Shown here piece by piece: positions 41,299 through 49,904 of a stretch of 58,665 bases of DNA. Below the pieces are notes generated by a model. The model ran no database searches, had not been told where the DNA came from, and worked only from the letters and a program-made list of their open reading frames with translations. The stretch's first letter is position 1; every line of letters starts with the position of its first letter. The DNA is from Acidimicrobiia bacterium (GTDB lineage Bacteria > Actinomycetota > Acidimicrobiia > IMCC26256 > PALSA-610). The DNA is taken from NCBI GenBank assembly GCA_027494135.1, contig JAOSJK010000045.1, positions 1 through 58,665 on the forward strand, written 5' to 3'. A program made the position numbers and the translations under genes.

Positions 41299-43222
41299 GC
41301 GCCCCGGCCACCCCCGACACCCACCAGACCCACGGCCCCGACCGGCTGCTCCCGGGGCTGGTCGCGCCGCAAGAGGTGCGGTGGTCCGCGACCAGCGGCC
41401 TGCTCATCGCAGCCGGCTACCTGGCCGGGCTGCTGGGCGCGCCGGGTGTCGTGTCGACAGCGCTGTTCGTGGCGGCGGCGGTGGTCGGCGCCCGGTTCTT
41501 CGCCGCCGAGGCGGTCGAGGAGCTCGTGTCCGAGCGTGAGATCGGCATCGAGCTGTTGATGACCGTCGCGGCGGTGATCGCCGGCGCGCTCGGCGCCTGG
41601 TCCGAAGCCGCCGCGTTGGCGTTCCTGTACTCGATCAGCGAGGCCCTCGAGGAGTTCACCGAGGACCGCACCCGCGATGCCATCCGCAAGCTGTTGGACC
41701 TCGCCCCTCGAACGGTCACCGTCGTCGCGCCCGATGGCACCGAACGCGACGTCGACATCGACACCGTGGCGGTCGGCGACCGGTTCCTGATCCGCCCCGG
41801 ACAGAACGTCGCCACCGACGGTCGCGCCATCGACGGCACCTCTGCGGTCGACGAGTCTGCCGTCACCGGCGAGTCGATCCCCATCGACAAGACCCCAGGC
41901 GACCCGGTTATCGCCGGCACTGCGAACGGCCACGGGGCCCTCGTCGCCGAAGCGACGGCCACCGCCTCCACCAACACCCTGGCCCGGGTCGTCGACCTCG
42001 TCAGCGAGGCCCAGGAACAGAAGGGCCGGGGCCAGCAGTTCATGGAGCGCTTCGCCCGCATCTACTCCCCCGCCGTGCTCGCCCTCGGCGCCGGCGTCCT
42101 CCTCGTCGGTGGTGGGGTGAGTGGCGACTGGTCCGAATGGGCGCTGCGGGCCGCGACCGTGCTCGTCGCCGCCGCGCCCTGTGCGCTGGTCATCTCGATC
42201 CCGGTCACCTACGTCGCCGCCATGGGACGCGCCAGCCGCGACGGCGTGCTCATCAAGGGCGGCATCTACCTCGAGGAGCTCGGCCGGCTTCGCGCCATCG
42301 CCTTGGACAAGACCGGCACCCTCACCCACGGCCGACCCGAGCTCACCGAGATCCACCCCTCGACGGCCGCGACCCGACCAGCTCCTCACCTTCGCCGCCA
42401 CCGCCGAGCGCCGCCCGAACACCCCATCGCCCGAGCCATCGTCGCGCCGCCGATGCCCGGAACCTCACCATCGGCGAACCCGACACCTTCCACGCCGCCG
42501 TCGGCGGCGGCATCCACGCCCGCATCGACGGCACCGACCTCACCATCGCCAGCCCCGACTACACCACCAGCCAGGGCCACGACCTCAACCCGGCCGTGAC
42601 CACGGTGATCGAAGACCTCGAGTCCAACGGCAACACCACCGTCGTGATGGCCGACCCCACCGGACCCCTCGCCGTGCTCGCCGTCGCCGACACCATCCGC
42701 CCCCAAGCCGCCGACACCATCCACCGGCTCCGAGCACTCGGCGTCAAACACATCACCATGCTCACCGGCGACAACCCCCGCACCGCCCGAGCTATCGCCA
42801 CCCGAGCCGGCATCGACCACGTCGACGCCAGCCTCAAACCCGAAGACAAGGCCGCCCGCATCCGCCAACTCGTCGACGAGCACCACCACGTCGCCATGGT
42901 CGGCGACGGCATCAACGACGCCCCACCGCTCGCCGCCGCCAGCGTCGGTATCGCCATGGGCACCGCCGGCAGCGACATCGCCCTCGAGACCGCGGATGTC
43001 GCCCTCATGGCCGACGACCTCACCCGACTCGTCACCGCCATCACCATCGGACGGCGCACCCGCCGCGTCGTCACCCAGAACCTCATCCTCTCGCTGATCA
43101 TCCTCGCCGCCCTGGTCCCCGCCGCCCTGTTCGGAGTCATCGGACTGGCCGCCGCCGTCCTCGCCCACGAGCTCTCCGAGCTCGTCGTCATCCTCAACGG
43201 CACCCGCATGGCCAAGAAGTAG
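41295..43222 (+). CDS. Heavy-metal P-type ATPase with APC motif (one frameshift)
   Basis: Start ATG 41295, overlapping the arsR stop. No N-terminal heavy-metal domain. Features: ELLMTVAAVIAGALGAWSEA (helices), VDESAVTGESIPIDK, the ion-path helix LVAAAPCALVISIPVTYVAA with APC instead of CPC or SPC, DKTGTLTHGRPELTE, then after one frame change near 42370-42430 TMLTGDNPRTARAIATRAGI and MVGDGINDAPPLAAASVGIA. The last helix ends VLAHELSELVVILNGTRMAK, recalling the H-E-G-G-T helix of P1B-4 pumps. About 643 residues. It probably exports Zn, Cd or Co; the APC motif leaves specificity open. Confidence 0.85.
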
Positions 43223-43465
43223 GGCCACCTGGCTGTGATCGGCGCAGGTGGAGCCACGACCAGCCAGCCCTGCGGACATTCGACAGTTCGCAACCGGTCG
43301 AGGAGTTCGTGCGGCGTTCTACCGGGCAGGTCGATGCGGACTCCATGTCGTTGACCTGCGGGTTCGCGAGATGAGCCGTTCTGCTCGACATCAGAGCGGG
43401 ACGTTCTCACGATCGTTCTACCGGGTTCCGGAGCGCCCGGATCCGGAAGAACAGGAGGATCCGCC

Positions 43466-44636
43466 ATGCAAGGACACGTCGCCCGCAAGCGCGATCGCTA
43501 CTACGCCGTCATCTATGAAGGGCTCGACCCGGTCACCGGCAAGGAACGGCGCAGCTGGCATCCCGCCGGCACCGACCGCACCCGAAGCCGCAGCGCTCGT
43601 TGCGCGCCTCGCCGCCGAGCGCGACGGCCGCAACGACGAGGTCCGCTCGCTCACCTTCGGGGCCTACCTCACCCACCATTGGCTTCCCCGCCAAGCGCCT
43701 CGAGCTGCGCGTCAGCACTCATCGCAGCTACGTCCACAAGACCCAGCGCCACATCCTCCCCGTCCTGGGCCGCAAGCGGCTCCGCCGGCTGCGGCCCGAA
43801 GACCTCGAACGGCTCTACAACTCGATGCTGCAGCCCAAAGACGGCACCGGGCCCTCGCCCCGAAGACCGTCTACGAGGTGCACCTGATCATCCGTGGCGC
43901 CCTCGACCACGCGTTGCGCCGAGGGCTCGTGACCCGCAACGTCGCGCTGGCCGCTTCTGCACCCAAGCTGCGGGCGATCCCCAAGACCGAGCAGAAGACC
44001 TGGACCGCCGACGAGCTCCAGGCGTTCCTGCGGGGCTGCGGCCGGTCACCGGCTGTTCCCAGCCCTGTGGCTGTCGGCCAACACCGGGATGCGGCGCTCC
44101 GAGCTCCTCGGGCTGAAGTGGTCCGACCTCGACGTGGCGAAGAAGCGCCTGTCGATCAACCGCGGACTGGTCGCAGTCGGCTACGAGCTCCACGAATCAC
44201 GCGGCAAGACCGACAACTCCCGGCGCTGCATCGACCTCGACCAGACCACCTCGCGGTCCTGGCAGGTTGGCGGACACTCCAAGCCGCCGAGTTCGCCGCC
44301 GTCGGCATCGACGACCCTGGCTGGATGTTCACCTCCGCGCCGGGCGGGCCCGTGCACCCCCACTCGATCAGCCAGACCTTCGACCGGATCGTGCGACGCG
44401 CCCCGGTCCCCGTCATCCCGTTCCACGGTCTGCGCCACACCCACGCCAGCCTGCTCATCGCCAACGACGTCGACGCCAAGGTCGCGCCCGAACGCCTCGG
44501 ACACAGCGAGTTCGTGTTCACCGTCCAGAGCTACCAGCACACCTTCCCAGGGATGCACACCGACGCCGCCCGCGTCATCGAAGCACTCCTCACCCCACGC
44601 GCCACCGAAAACCCCAAGCTCGCCAAAGCCGGTTGA
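43466..44636 (+). CDS. Tyrosine integrase of element E1 (frameshifted)
   Basis: Start ATG 43466 (MQGHVARKRDRYYAVIYEGL) with AGGAGG upstream. An arm-binding N-terminus is followed by a core-binding domain (RVSTHRSYVHKTQRHILPVL, RLRRLRPEDLERLYNSMLQP) and the catalytic domain: SANTGMRRSELLGLKWSDLD (first Arg), FHGLRHTHASLLIA (H-x-L-R-H), LGHSEFVFTVQSYQHTFPGM (LGH box and catalytic Tyr). All catalytic residues are present. About 390 residues with five frame changes. It ends 90 bases from att copy 2 and reads toward it. It is about as similar to the E2 integrase as paralogs of one family would be. Confidence 0.88.
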
Positions 44637-44686
44637 ACACCCGGGAGAACGAACCCCGAACCCGGTAGAACGTCCCGACAACGAGC

Positions 44687-44713
44687 AAGGCCCAAGTCGC
44701 TGACCTGGGCCTT
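44687..44713 (+). terminator. Intrinsic-type terminator after the E1 integrase
   Basis: AAGGCCCAAGTC, GCT, GACCTGGGCCTT: a 12-base stem with one mismatch and a three-base loop, followed by CACTCA. It lies between the integrase stop and att copy 2 and is nearly identical to the one at 54049-54075. Being near-symmetric, it would work in both directions and shield the tRNA from element transcription. Confidence 0.75.
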
Positions 44714-44725
44714 CACTCATCTAGT

Positions 44726-44771
44726 TGGTGGCGGGGGCAGGATTTGAACCTGCGACCTTCGGGTTATGAGT
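44726..44771 (-). repeat. att site copy 2: 3' fragment of a tRNA gene
   Basis: Minus strand: CTCATAACCCGAAGGTCGCA then GGTTCAAATCC and TGCCCCCGCCACCA. It holds the anticodon-loop 3' part, variable loop, T arm, acceptor strand and CCA. CTCATAA fits a CAU anticodon loop, hence a Met/Ile2-type tRNA. The sequence to the right has no D arm, so it is not a full tRNA gene. It marks the E1/E2 junction. Confidence 0.82.
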
Positions 44772-45163
44772 TCCCGTCCTGTCCTGTGCGTTCCAGTACC
44801 TCTGAGGTGGGGTTTCGCATTCGACGTGCCGATCTGTACCACTGCGGACCAGCAGATCCCAGCCCGCGGTGTAGAAGAGAGTGTAGAAGAACGGCGAGGC
44901 CGGCACCCGCCCGACAGGTGACCAGGGTGGTGTCTGCGAGACGGGACCGGCGATGGCCACGGCGGAGTCCGGTCGACGGCGGTCGTCGCACATGAGCGGG
45001 TGTCGATGTCGTTGTGCATCCCTCAGGTCTGCTCCGACCGGCGATCGCCGACTTGGCACCGACTCCCGCTGGGTCACGCAACGAAGCGTCTCCCCCACCG
45101 CACCACTGGGTGGGAGGTCCAACAAGGTAATCGCCAGCGGTTCGGCGTGGCGGGAGCGACGCC
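44772..45163. repeat. Conserved left end of element E2 and non-coding stretch
   Basis: The first ~160 bases align with the left end of E1 (CCTCTGAGGTGGGG, CCACTGCGGACCAGCAG). GTGTAGAAGA occurs at 44869-44878 and again at 44881-44890, exact direct repeats 12 bases apart, good candidates for integrase arm sites. From about 44930 to 45163 I recognise no gene. Confidence 0.6.
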
Positions 45164-45279
45164 TTACGACGGCTCGTCGTCTCGCACTGGGAGGTCGCGA
45201 CAGCAGCAGGTCGGGTGACTCTCACACCGTTGCACGATCACGCCGTGTCGACGCGGCAGCCGCACTCGGCACAGGTCAT
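45164..45279 (-). CDS. Tiny Cys-rich zinc-ribbon-like protein (one frameshift)
   Basis: Start ATG 45279 (MTCAECGCRVDTA), then one frame change and VIVQRCESHPTCCCRDLPVR ending DDEPS at a TAA. About 39 residues with eight Cys in C-x-x-C-x-C and C-x(6)-C-C-C arrangement. Small proteins of this type occur beside actinobacterial metal-resistance genes. It probably binds zinc or a thiophilic metal. It is too short to be found by ordinary ORF length filters. Confidence 0.55.
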
Positions 45280-45333
45280 CTCCACCCAGCCGACCGTACC
45301 GCCACCTCATGCGGAGTGGGCCAGACTCGAGAT

Positions 45334-46286
45334 GTGGGAACTGTCGGTTGGCTGGGGGTGGCGCTCGCAGGCGTCGCGGCCATCGTGGGGGCGCCGAGAC
45401 GTTCGCTGAGCACCTCGCGGTCGCGTCGACGCGGCTCGGGGTGAGCGCGTTCGCTCTGGCACTTCTCCTCGCCGGCGCGGAGCCTGAGGAGCTGGCGACT
45501 GCGGTGACGGCGTCGCTGCGACGCGCCGGCGATCGCGTTCGGTGATGTGATCGGCGCGAACGTCGCGATCTGTCTTGTCGCGCTCGGCGTCGGAGCGCTG
45601 ATCGCACCGCTTCCGTTCGACAGGGGCGTGCTTCGCTACGGGCTGGGCGGACTGGCGGCAGGCGCGCTGCGGCCTACCTGTCGTGGGACGGGGACGATCA
45701 GCCGCGCCGGCGGGCTGGTGCTGATCGGGGCGTACGTCGTGTTCGTCGCCGTGATCTGGGTGCTTGAGCGTCGCCCTCCGACCCTGGGCGAGACCGCCGA
45801 ACTGGAAGAGGCAGCGCATGGCGAGATCCGTGGCCGGGTCGGGATCGAGTTGGTGCTCGTCTTCGCCGGTGTCGCCGCGATGGCGGTCGGTGCCATCGCT
45901 CTCGTCGAAGGCATCCGACGCATCAGCGACGTGGAGTCAACCCAGACGGTCCTCGGGTTGACCGTGGTCGGGTTACGCGACCGCGTTCGAGCTGGTCGCG
46001 CTGGCGTGGTCGAGCGCGCGCCGCGGCATCAGCACCGCCGTCGTAGCGGCTGTCGTTGGATCGTTCACCTACAACGTCACCATGACCTTGGGCGCGGGCG
46101 CCCTCGCTCGACCGCTGGTCATCACCGATGCGGTGTCGCTGCACGTGCCGTGGGTCGCCATGCTCGCCAGCCTCGCGCTTGTCCTCGTCCCTCGCGTTCC
46201 CGCACAAGGAGCTTCGGCACCGATCGGGAGCGGTGCTGCTCGCCACCTACCCGTTGTTCGTCGCCTGGGTGGTGTTCAGCGGTTGA
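45334..46286 (+). CDS. Sodium/calcium exchanger-family (CaCA) transporter (frameshifted)
   Basis: Start GTG 45334 (VGTVGWLGVALAGVAAIVG). The first alpha-repeat is GAETFAEHLAVASTRLGVSA then FALALLLAGAEPEELATAV, matching the G-A-E-x-F-A and A-G-A-E-P-E-E motifs of the family. Later helices: IGANVAICLVALGVGALIAP and GGLVLIGAYVVFVAVIWVLE, an acidic cytoplasmic loop, and the second alpha-repeat GLTVVGFATAFELVALAWSS then VVGSFTYNVTMTLGAGALAR. It ends LFVAWVVFSG at 46286. About 317 residues, ten or so transmembrane helices. It exchanges Ca2+ or another cation for Na+ or H+. Confidence 0.8.
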
Positions 46287-46359
46287 GCTCGTTCGACGAG
46301 CCGGCGGGATTGGCCGTCGTCGACATGCGACGCGTTCGAGCGTCCGTCGCAGTTGCCTC

Positions 46360-46843
46360 TCACCGAGGATGTTCCCTGATGCCGTCCTTGAGAAGGTCGA
46401 CGACTAGGGCGATGCGCTCGGCGCGAAGGTCTGGTCGACGCTTGGTGGCGTCGATCCACCGGAGTGTAGGCGCGGCGGTAGAACTGCGAGCCCGTCGAAG
46501 AACGCCGCGGCAGTGGGTTCGGCCGCAAGAGCTGCGGCGATGTCATCGGCAAGGTCGTCGCGTTGGGGCCCTTCGGGGTAGAGAACGACGTCGACGTGGT
46601 CACCGGGGCGATCCCACAGTCGCTACCGCCACGCCGGTCCGAGCACGATCCCCCATCCGTCGTCGATCGCTTCGACGACGGCTCGACACCCATACCGTTC
46701 ACGGAGCCGGCCACTGGATGCGAGGGCTTGTGGCCCCAGGCGTCGTCGGGCGCGAACGGAAGCGGTACGAGGACGCGCCGCTTTGCGTTGCTGACAACGG
46801 TTGCCGTGAAGCGGCGGGATGGGCCGTCCATGGTTCTCATCAT
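46360..46843 (-). CDS. DUF1905/YdeI-like protein, copy 2 (frameshifted)
   Basis: Start near ATG 46840-46843 (MMRTMDGPSRRFTATVVSNA). DUF1905 core: LVPLPFAPDDAWGHKPSHPV, AVVEAIDDGWGIVLGPAWR, GDHVDVVLYPEGPQRDDLAD then DIAAALAAEPTAAAFFDGL. The C-terminal YdeI-like helical part reads FYRRAYLRWIDATKRRPDLR then AERIALVVDLLKDGIREHPR in shifted frames, stop at 46360. About 160 residues. It overlaps the glyoxalase stop (ATGATGA). It is the better preserved paralog of 28254-28738. Confidence 0.72.
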
Positions 46844-47365
46844 CGCGGAGCGGCTCGGTGAGTACACCCACCGATCGCTGGTGACACCCGAGTGCAGTTC
46901 GGCTGGTGTGACCGATCCGCACACGGTTTCCGCCAGGGTCGAGGACGCTGAACTCGCGCATCCCCCCGGCTGGTCCGCCACTCGAGACATCGAGGCCGGC
47001 GGCTTGCCATGTCGCCTGCAGGCGTCCATCGCCGGCGTGCAGGTAGGCCTCGCCGCGGTCACGGCCATCGGCGGTTGGGTTGGCCAGGTGCAGTTCGATG
47101 CCGTCGCAATGCGAGGCGCGAACCCTTCGTCATAGGTCTCCGACGTCGAAGCCGGCCTCGGCCCAGAACGCTGCTGACGCGGCAACGTCCTCGGTGGCGA
47201 GCATCGGGACCGCTCGGATGAACTTGCCGGTGGCGCGGCCAGCCACCCGATGCACCCACTGCACAGGCCGATGTCGCTGTGGCATCTGAGGGACACCAGG
47301 TCGGTTTCGGCGAAGTCGCCTCCGCAGCACGCACGCGACGAGGTATCGGTTGCAGCGGCGTCCAT
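46840..47365 (-). CDS. Glyoxalase-fold protein with Cys-rich N-terminus (frameshifted)
   Basis: Start ATG 47365 (MDAAATDTSSRACCGGDFAE). The N-terminal ~45 residues hold CCGGDFAETDLVSLRCHSD then IGLCSGCIGWLAG, five Cys and a His. After a frame change the vicinal-oxygen-chelate fold begins: KFIRAVPMLATEDVAASAAF then WAEAGFDVGDL, later MREFSVLDPGGNRVRIGHTS. About 170 residues. The fold covers bleomycin-binding proteins, ArsI C-As lyase and glyoxalase I. The Cys-rich part and metal-resistance context favour a metalloid or metal function, but this is inference. Confidence 0.65.
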
Positions 47366-47394
47366 GGTCGTCCTCTCCTGGCAGGCGCGGTTGG

Positions 47395-47793
47395 TCAGGT
47401 GCTGTCGATGATCTGGCACACGGGGGCGTCGGTGCAGCGCGCCGGGTCGAGCGCGTCGGCGTTGGCGGCGAGTGCTCGCAGTTGGGTGCGGACTTGGCGC
47501 AGCTCGGCCATGCGGTGGTCGATGTCGGCGAGGTGCCGTTCGATCAAGGTGGTGACGTGTTCGCATGGCGCCTCGCCACGGGGAGCGGATGTCGATGATC
47601 TGCGCGATCTCGGCGACCGTGAAGCCTGCCGCCTGCGCGGATCGCACGAAGCGCAACACCGAGAGCGTGTCGTCGTGGTAAGTCGCGATAGCCGGAACCG
47701 GTGCGGGCAGGTTCGGCGACGAGCCCAGATTGCTCCCAGTACCTGATGGTCTTGGTCGGCACGCCACTGCGTTCGCTCAGCTCACCGATGCAC
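47395..47793 (-). CDS. MerR-family regulator 1 (frameshifted)
   Basis: Start inferred at GTG 47793 with one frame change (HRIGELSERSGVPTKTIRYW then EQSGLVAEPARTGSGYRDY). It continues DTLSVLRFVRSAQAAGFTVA then EIAQIIDIRSPW and the dimerisation helix HLADIDHRMAELRQVRTQLR (shifted), ending DPARCTDAPVCQIIDST. The two C-terminal Cys (C-x(5)-C) resemble the CueR/CadR-type metal loop. About 132 residues. It is divergent from the thioredoxin-like gene and should act at the 47812-47842 promoter. Confidence 0.8.
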
Positions 47794-47811
47794 GACCGAA
47801 CCCTAGACCCC

Positions 47812-47842
47812 TTGACCTTCAGTGCACGGGAAGGTTTAGGGT
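47812..47842 (+). promoter_or_regulatory. MerR-type promoter with 19-bp spacer
   Basis: TTGACC (47812-47817), 19 bases, TAGGGT (47837-47842). The spacer overlaps the dyad ACCTTC...GAAGGT (47815-47820 and 47830-47835). An over-long spacer with a central dyad is the hallmark of MerR-activated promoters. It faces the thioredoxin-like gene at 47849 and sits beside MerR 1. Confidence 0.75.
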
Positions 47843-47848
47843 GGCCAC

Positions 47849-48148
47849 ATGGAGGTTCGCATCCTGTACTTCGAGGACTGCCCCAACGTCGGCCTCGCCG
47901 GAGCAACGCGTACGCGACCCTCGCCGCCGGTGATCCCGAGATCCGTGTCATCCGCCAACGCCGTCGCCGACCCGGCGGGCGCGGGAAGCCGCAGGATTTC
48001 ACGGCTCGCCGACGATTCTCATCGACGGTGTCGACCCGTTCGTCGAGCCCGGCACCGAGACATCGTGGGCATGTCGGGTGTTCGTGTCGGCCGACGGCGT
48101 CCAAGGGCGCCGTCCACCGAACAGCTGCGCGAGGCAATGGGCCGGTGA
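47849..48148 (+). CDS. Thioredoxin-fold metal-resistance protein (frameshifted)
   Basis: Start ATG 47849 (MEVRILYFEDCPNVGLA), 7 bases from the MerR-type promoter -10. The single N-terminal Cys replaces a CxxC. Shifted frames restore EQRVRATLAAGDPEIRVI, ADPAGA, GSPTILIDGVDPFVEPGTE then TSWACRVF and STEQLREAMGR. About 100 residues. This matches small thioredoxin-like proteins found with MerR and mercury-reductase-like genes in actinobacteria, which have a C-P-N motif and a late Cys. The role may be thiol chemistry on an organomercury or metalloid substrate; not proven. Confidence 0.65.
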   Translation: MEVRILYFEDCPNVGLAGATRTRPSPPVIPRSVSSANAVADPAGAGSRRISRLADDSHRRCRPVRRARHRDIVGMSGVRVGRRRPRAPSTEQLREAMGR

Positions 48149-48178
48149 GAGCGCCCGGAAGCGGTTCGGTTCGGTGCC

Positions 48179-48407
48179 GTGTCCGCGATGGGCATGGCGC
48201 TGTGTTTGCTCGTTGACCGCCCTCGCCACGACTGGAACCCTGTCGGTAACCGTCAGCTGGATGGGCGGATCGATCGGGCTCGGCGTGGTAGCGGGGCTTC
48301 TCGTCCGGCGCGCTCGTTGTCGCCTGGGCGCGACGCCCACGGCTGCTGTGGCGTCGAGCTCCCCGACGCCGCCACGGACGGTGCCACATCGTGACCACGG
48401 CTCCTGA
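48179..48407 (+). CDS. Small membrane protein (frameshifted)
   Basis: Candidate start at an ATG near 48188 (MGMALC), then a shifted frame SLTALATTGTLSVTVSWMGG followed by SIGLGVVAGLLVRRARC, one or two transmembrane helices, and a Ser/Pro-rich tail. It lies in the gap between the thioredoxin-like gene and the flavoprotein, same strand. It may correspond to a MerC/MerT-like small transporter, but only a single Cys near each end is visible, so this is weak. Confidence 0.4.
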
Positions 48408-48443
48408 CCGGACATGGCCGAGGACCGAGTCGGCGGCAACGAC

Positions 48444-49808
48444 ATGAGTGCCGCGGACCCCTACGACCTGATCGTGATCGGCGCCGGCATGGCCGGGAGC
48501 GCCGCCGCGGAGAAGTGCGCGCCCGCCGGATGGCGGGTAGGGATCGTCGACGACCTCCCCTACGGCGGCACCTCGCGCTGCGGGGATGTGACCCGAAGAA
48601 GATCCTGCGCCGCGGCGCCGAGATCGTCGACGCAGCACTCAGCTCCTCACGGGCAAAGGCATCGACCCAGCCGGACTCGCCATCGATTGGACCGCACTCA
48701 GCGCCCACATGCACGGCTTCACCGACCCAGTGCCCGCCAACATGGAAGCCGGCCTCGCCCGCCAGGAGTCGACACCCTCCACGGCACCGCCACGTTCACT
48801 CGGCCCGGACCGACTCGACATCGCCGGGGCCGACCATCGGTTCCGTCACGCCTTGATCGCCACCGGCGCCCGACCACGACCACTCGACTTCCCCGGCGCC
48901 GAGAACCTCCTCGACTCCACCGGCTTCCTCTACCTCGAACAGCTGCCTCCCCGGGTCCTCTTCGTCGGCGGCGGGTTCATCTCCTTCGAGTTCGCCCACA
49001 TCGCCGCGCCGGGCCGGCACCACCGCAACGATCGTCGACCACGGGCCCCGCCCGCTGCGTCACTTCGACCCCGACCTCGTCGACCTCCTGGTCACCCGCA
49101 GCCGACACCATCGACATCGACGTGCGCCGCAGACCGAGATCGTCGCCTGCACCGCAGCCGACGACGGCTACCAGGTCACCCTCGACGATCATCGCGGCAG
49201 CCGCACCACGATCACCACCGATCTCGTCGTGCACGGCGCCGGCCGCCAACCCGAACTGGGCCGCCTCGACCTCGACGCCGCCGGCATCGCCCACGGCACG
49301 CACGGCGTCCAGGTCGCCAGCCACCTCCAGAGCACCACCAACCCCGCATCTACGCCGCCGGCGACGCCGCCGACACCCCCGGTGCCCCGCTCACCCCCGT
49401 CGCAGTGTTCGAAGGCAAGAGTCGCCGCATCCAACATGCTCAAGGCGGCCGCCACCATCCCCCAACTACAGCGGGATCGCCACCGCCGTGTTCACCATCC
49501 CTGAACTCACCCGAGTCGGCCTGCTCGAGACCGAGGCCCTCGACGCCGGCATCGACCTCGACGTCCGCTACACCGACACCAGCGGCTGGTACTCCAACTA
49601 CCGCATCGGCGAGACCGCCGCCGCCGCCAAGATTCTCATCGACCGCGCCACTGACACGATCGTCGGCGCCCACATGCTCGGACCCGAGTACGGCGAGCTG
49701 ATCAATATCTGCGCGCTCGCCATCAAGCTCGGCCTCACTACCCGACAGCTCAAGTCCATGAACGCCGCGTACCCCACCGTCGGCAGCGACCTCGGCTCCA
49801 TGCTCTGA
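48444..49808 (+). CDS. Glutathione/mercuric-reductase-like flavoprotein (frameshifted)
   Basis: Start ATG 48444 (MSAADPYDLIVIGAGMAGSA), FAD motif G-A-G-M-A-G. The redox disulfide motif is restored as YGGTCALRGCDPKKILRRGA (C-x(4)-C). NAD(P) motif: VLFVGGGFISFEFAHIAA. FAD/interface: RIYAAGDAADTPGAPLTPVA. Dimerisation domain: FTIPELTRVGLLETEALDAG and GAHMLGPEYGELINICALAI then SMNAAYPTVGSDLGSML. About 455 residues. The R-G-C-D-P-K-K variant occurs in mercuric-reductase-like proteins. The C-terminal vicinal Cys pair of classical MerA is absent, so Hg(II) reduction is uncertain. Confidence 0.82.
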   Translation: MSAADPYDLIVIGAGMAGSAAAEKCAPAGWRVGIVDDLPYGGTSRCGDVTRRRSCAAAPRSSTQHSAPHGQRHRPSRTRHRLDRTQRPHARLHRPSARQHGSRPRPPGVDTLHGTATFTRPGPTRHRRGRPSVPSRLDRHRRPTTTTRLPRRREPPRLHRLPLPRTAASPGPLRRRRVHLLRVRPHRRAGPAPPQRSSTTGPARCVTSTPTSSTSWSPAADTIDIDVRRRPRSSPAPQPTTATRSPSTIIAAAAPRSPPISSCTAPAANPNWAASTSTPPASPTARTASRSPATSRAPPTPHLRRRRRRRHPRCPAHPRRSVRRQESPHPTCSRRPPPSPNYSGIATAVFTIPELTRVGLLETEALDAGIDLDVRYTDTSGWYSNYRIGETAAAAKILIDRATDTIVGAHMLGPEYGELINICALAIKLGLTTRQLKSMNAAYPTVGSDLGSML

Positions 49809-49904
49809 CCGGCCTCCACCACACCACCCGCGGCTTCCGTGGAACCGAGGCGAGCACTTAGTGTCTCGACTGCCATCGGCCCGAATCTCCGGTTCGTCGG
49901 GAAG

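Noticed and set aside
42386..43279. Minus-strand Gly/Asp/Val-rich frame opposite the ATPase
   Set aside because: Mirror of P-type ATPase codons; the plus strand carries the TGDN and GDGIND motifs.
44726..44771. Complete tRNA gene at the att copies
   Set aside because: Only the 3' half (anticodon-loop part, T arm, acceptor, CCA) is present at all three copies; no D arm or 5' acceptor strand is found on the upstream side.
46247..47767. 506-codon minus-strand frame spanning three genes
   Set aside because: It is a chance read-through joining pieces of DUF1905, glyoxalase and MerR frames; each segment matches its family only in part, and the natural starts and stops lie in other frames.
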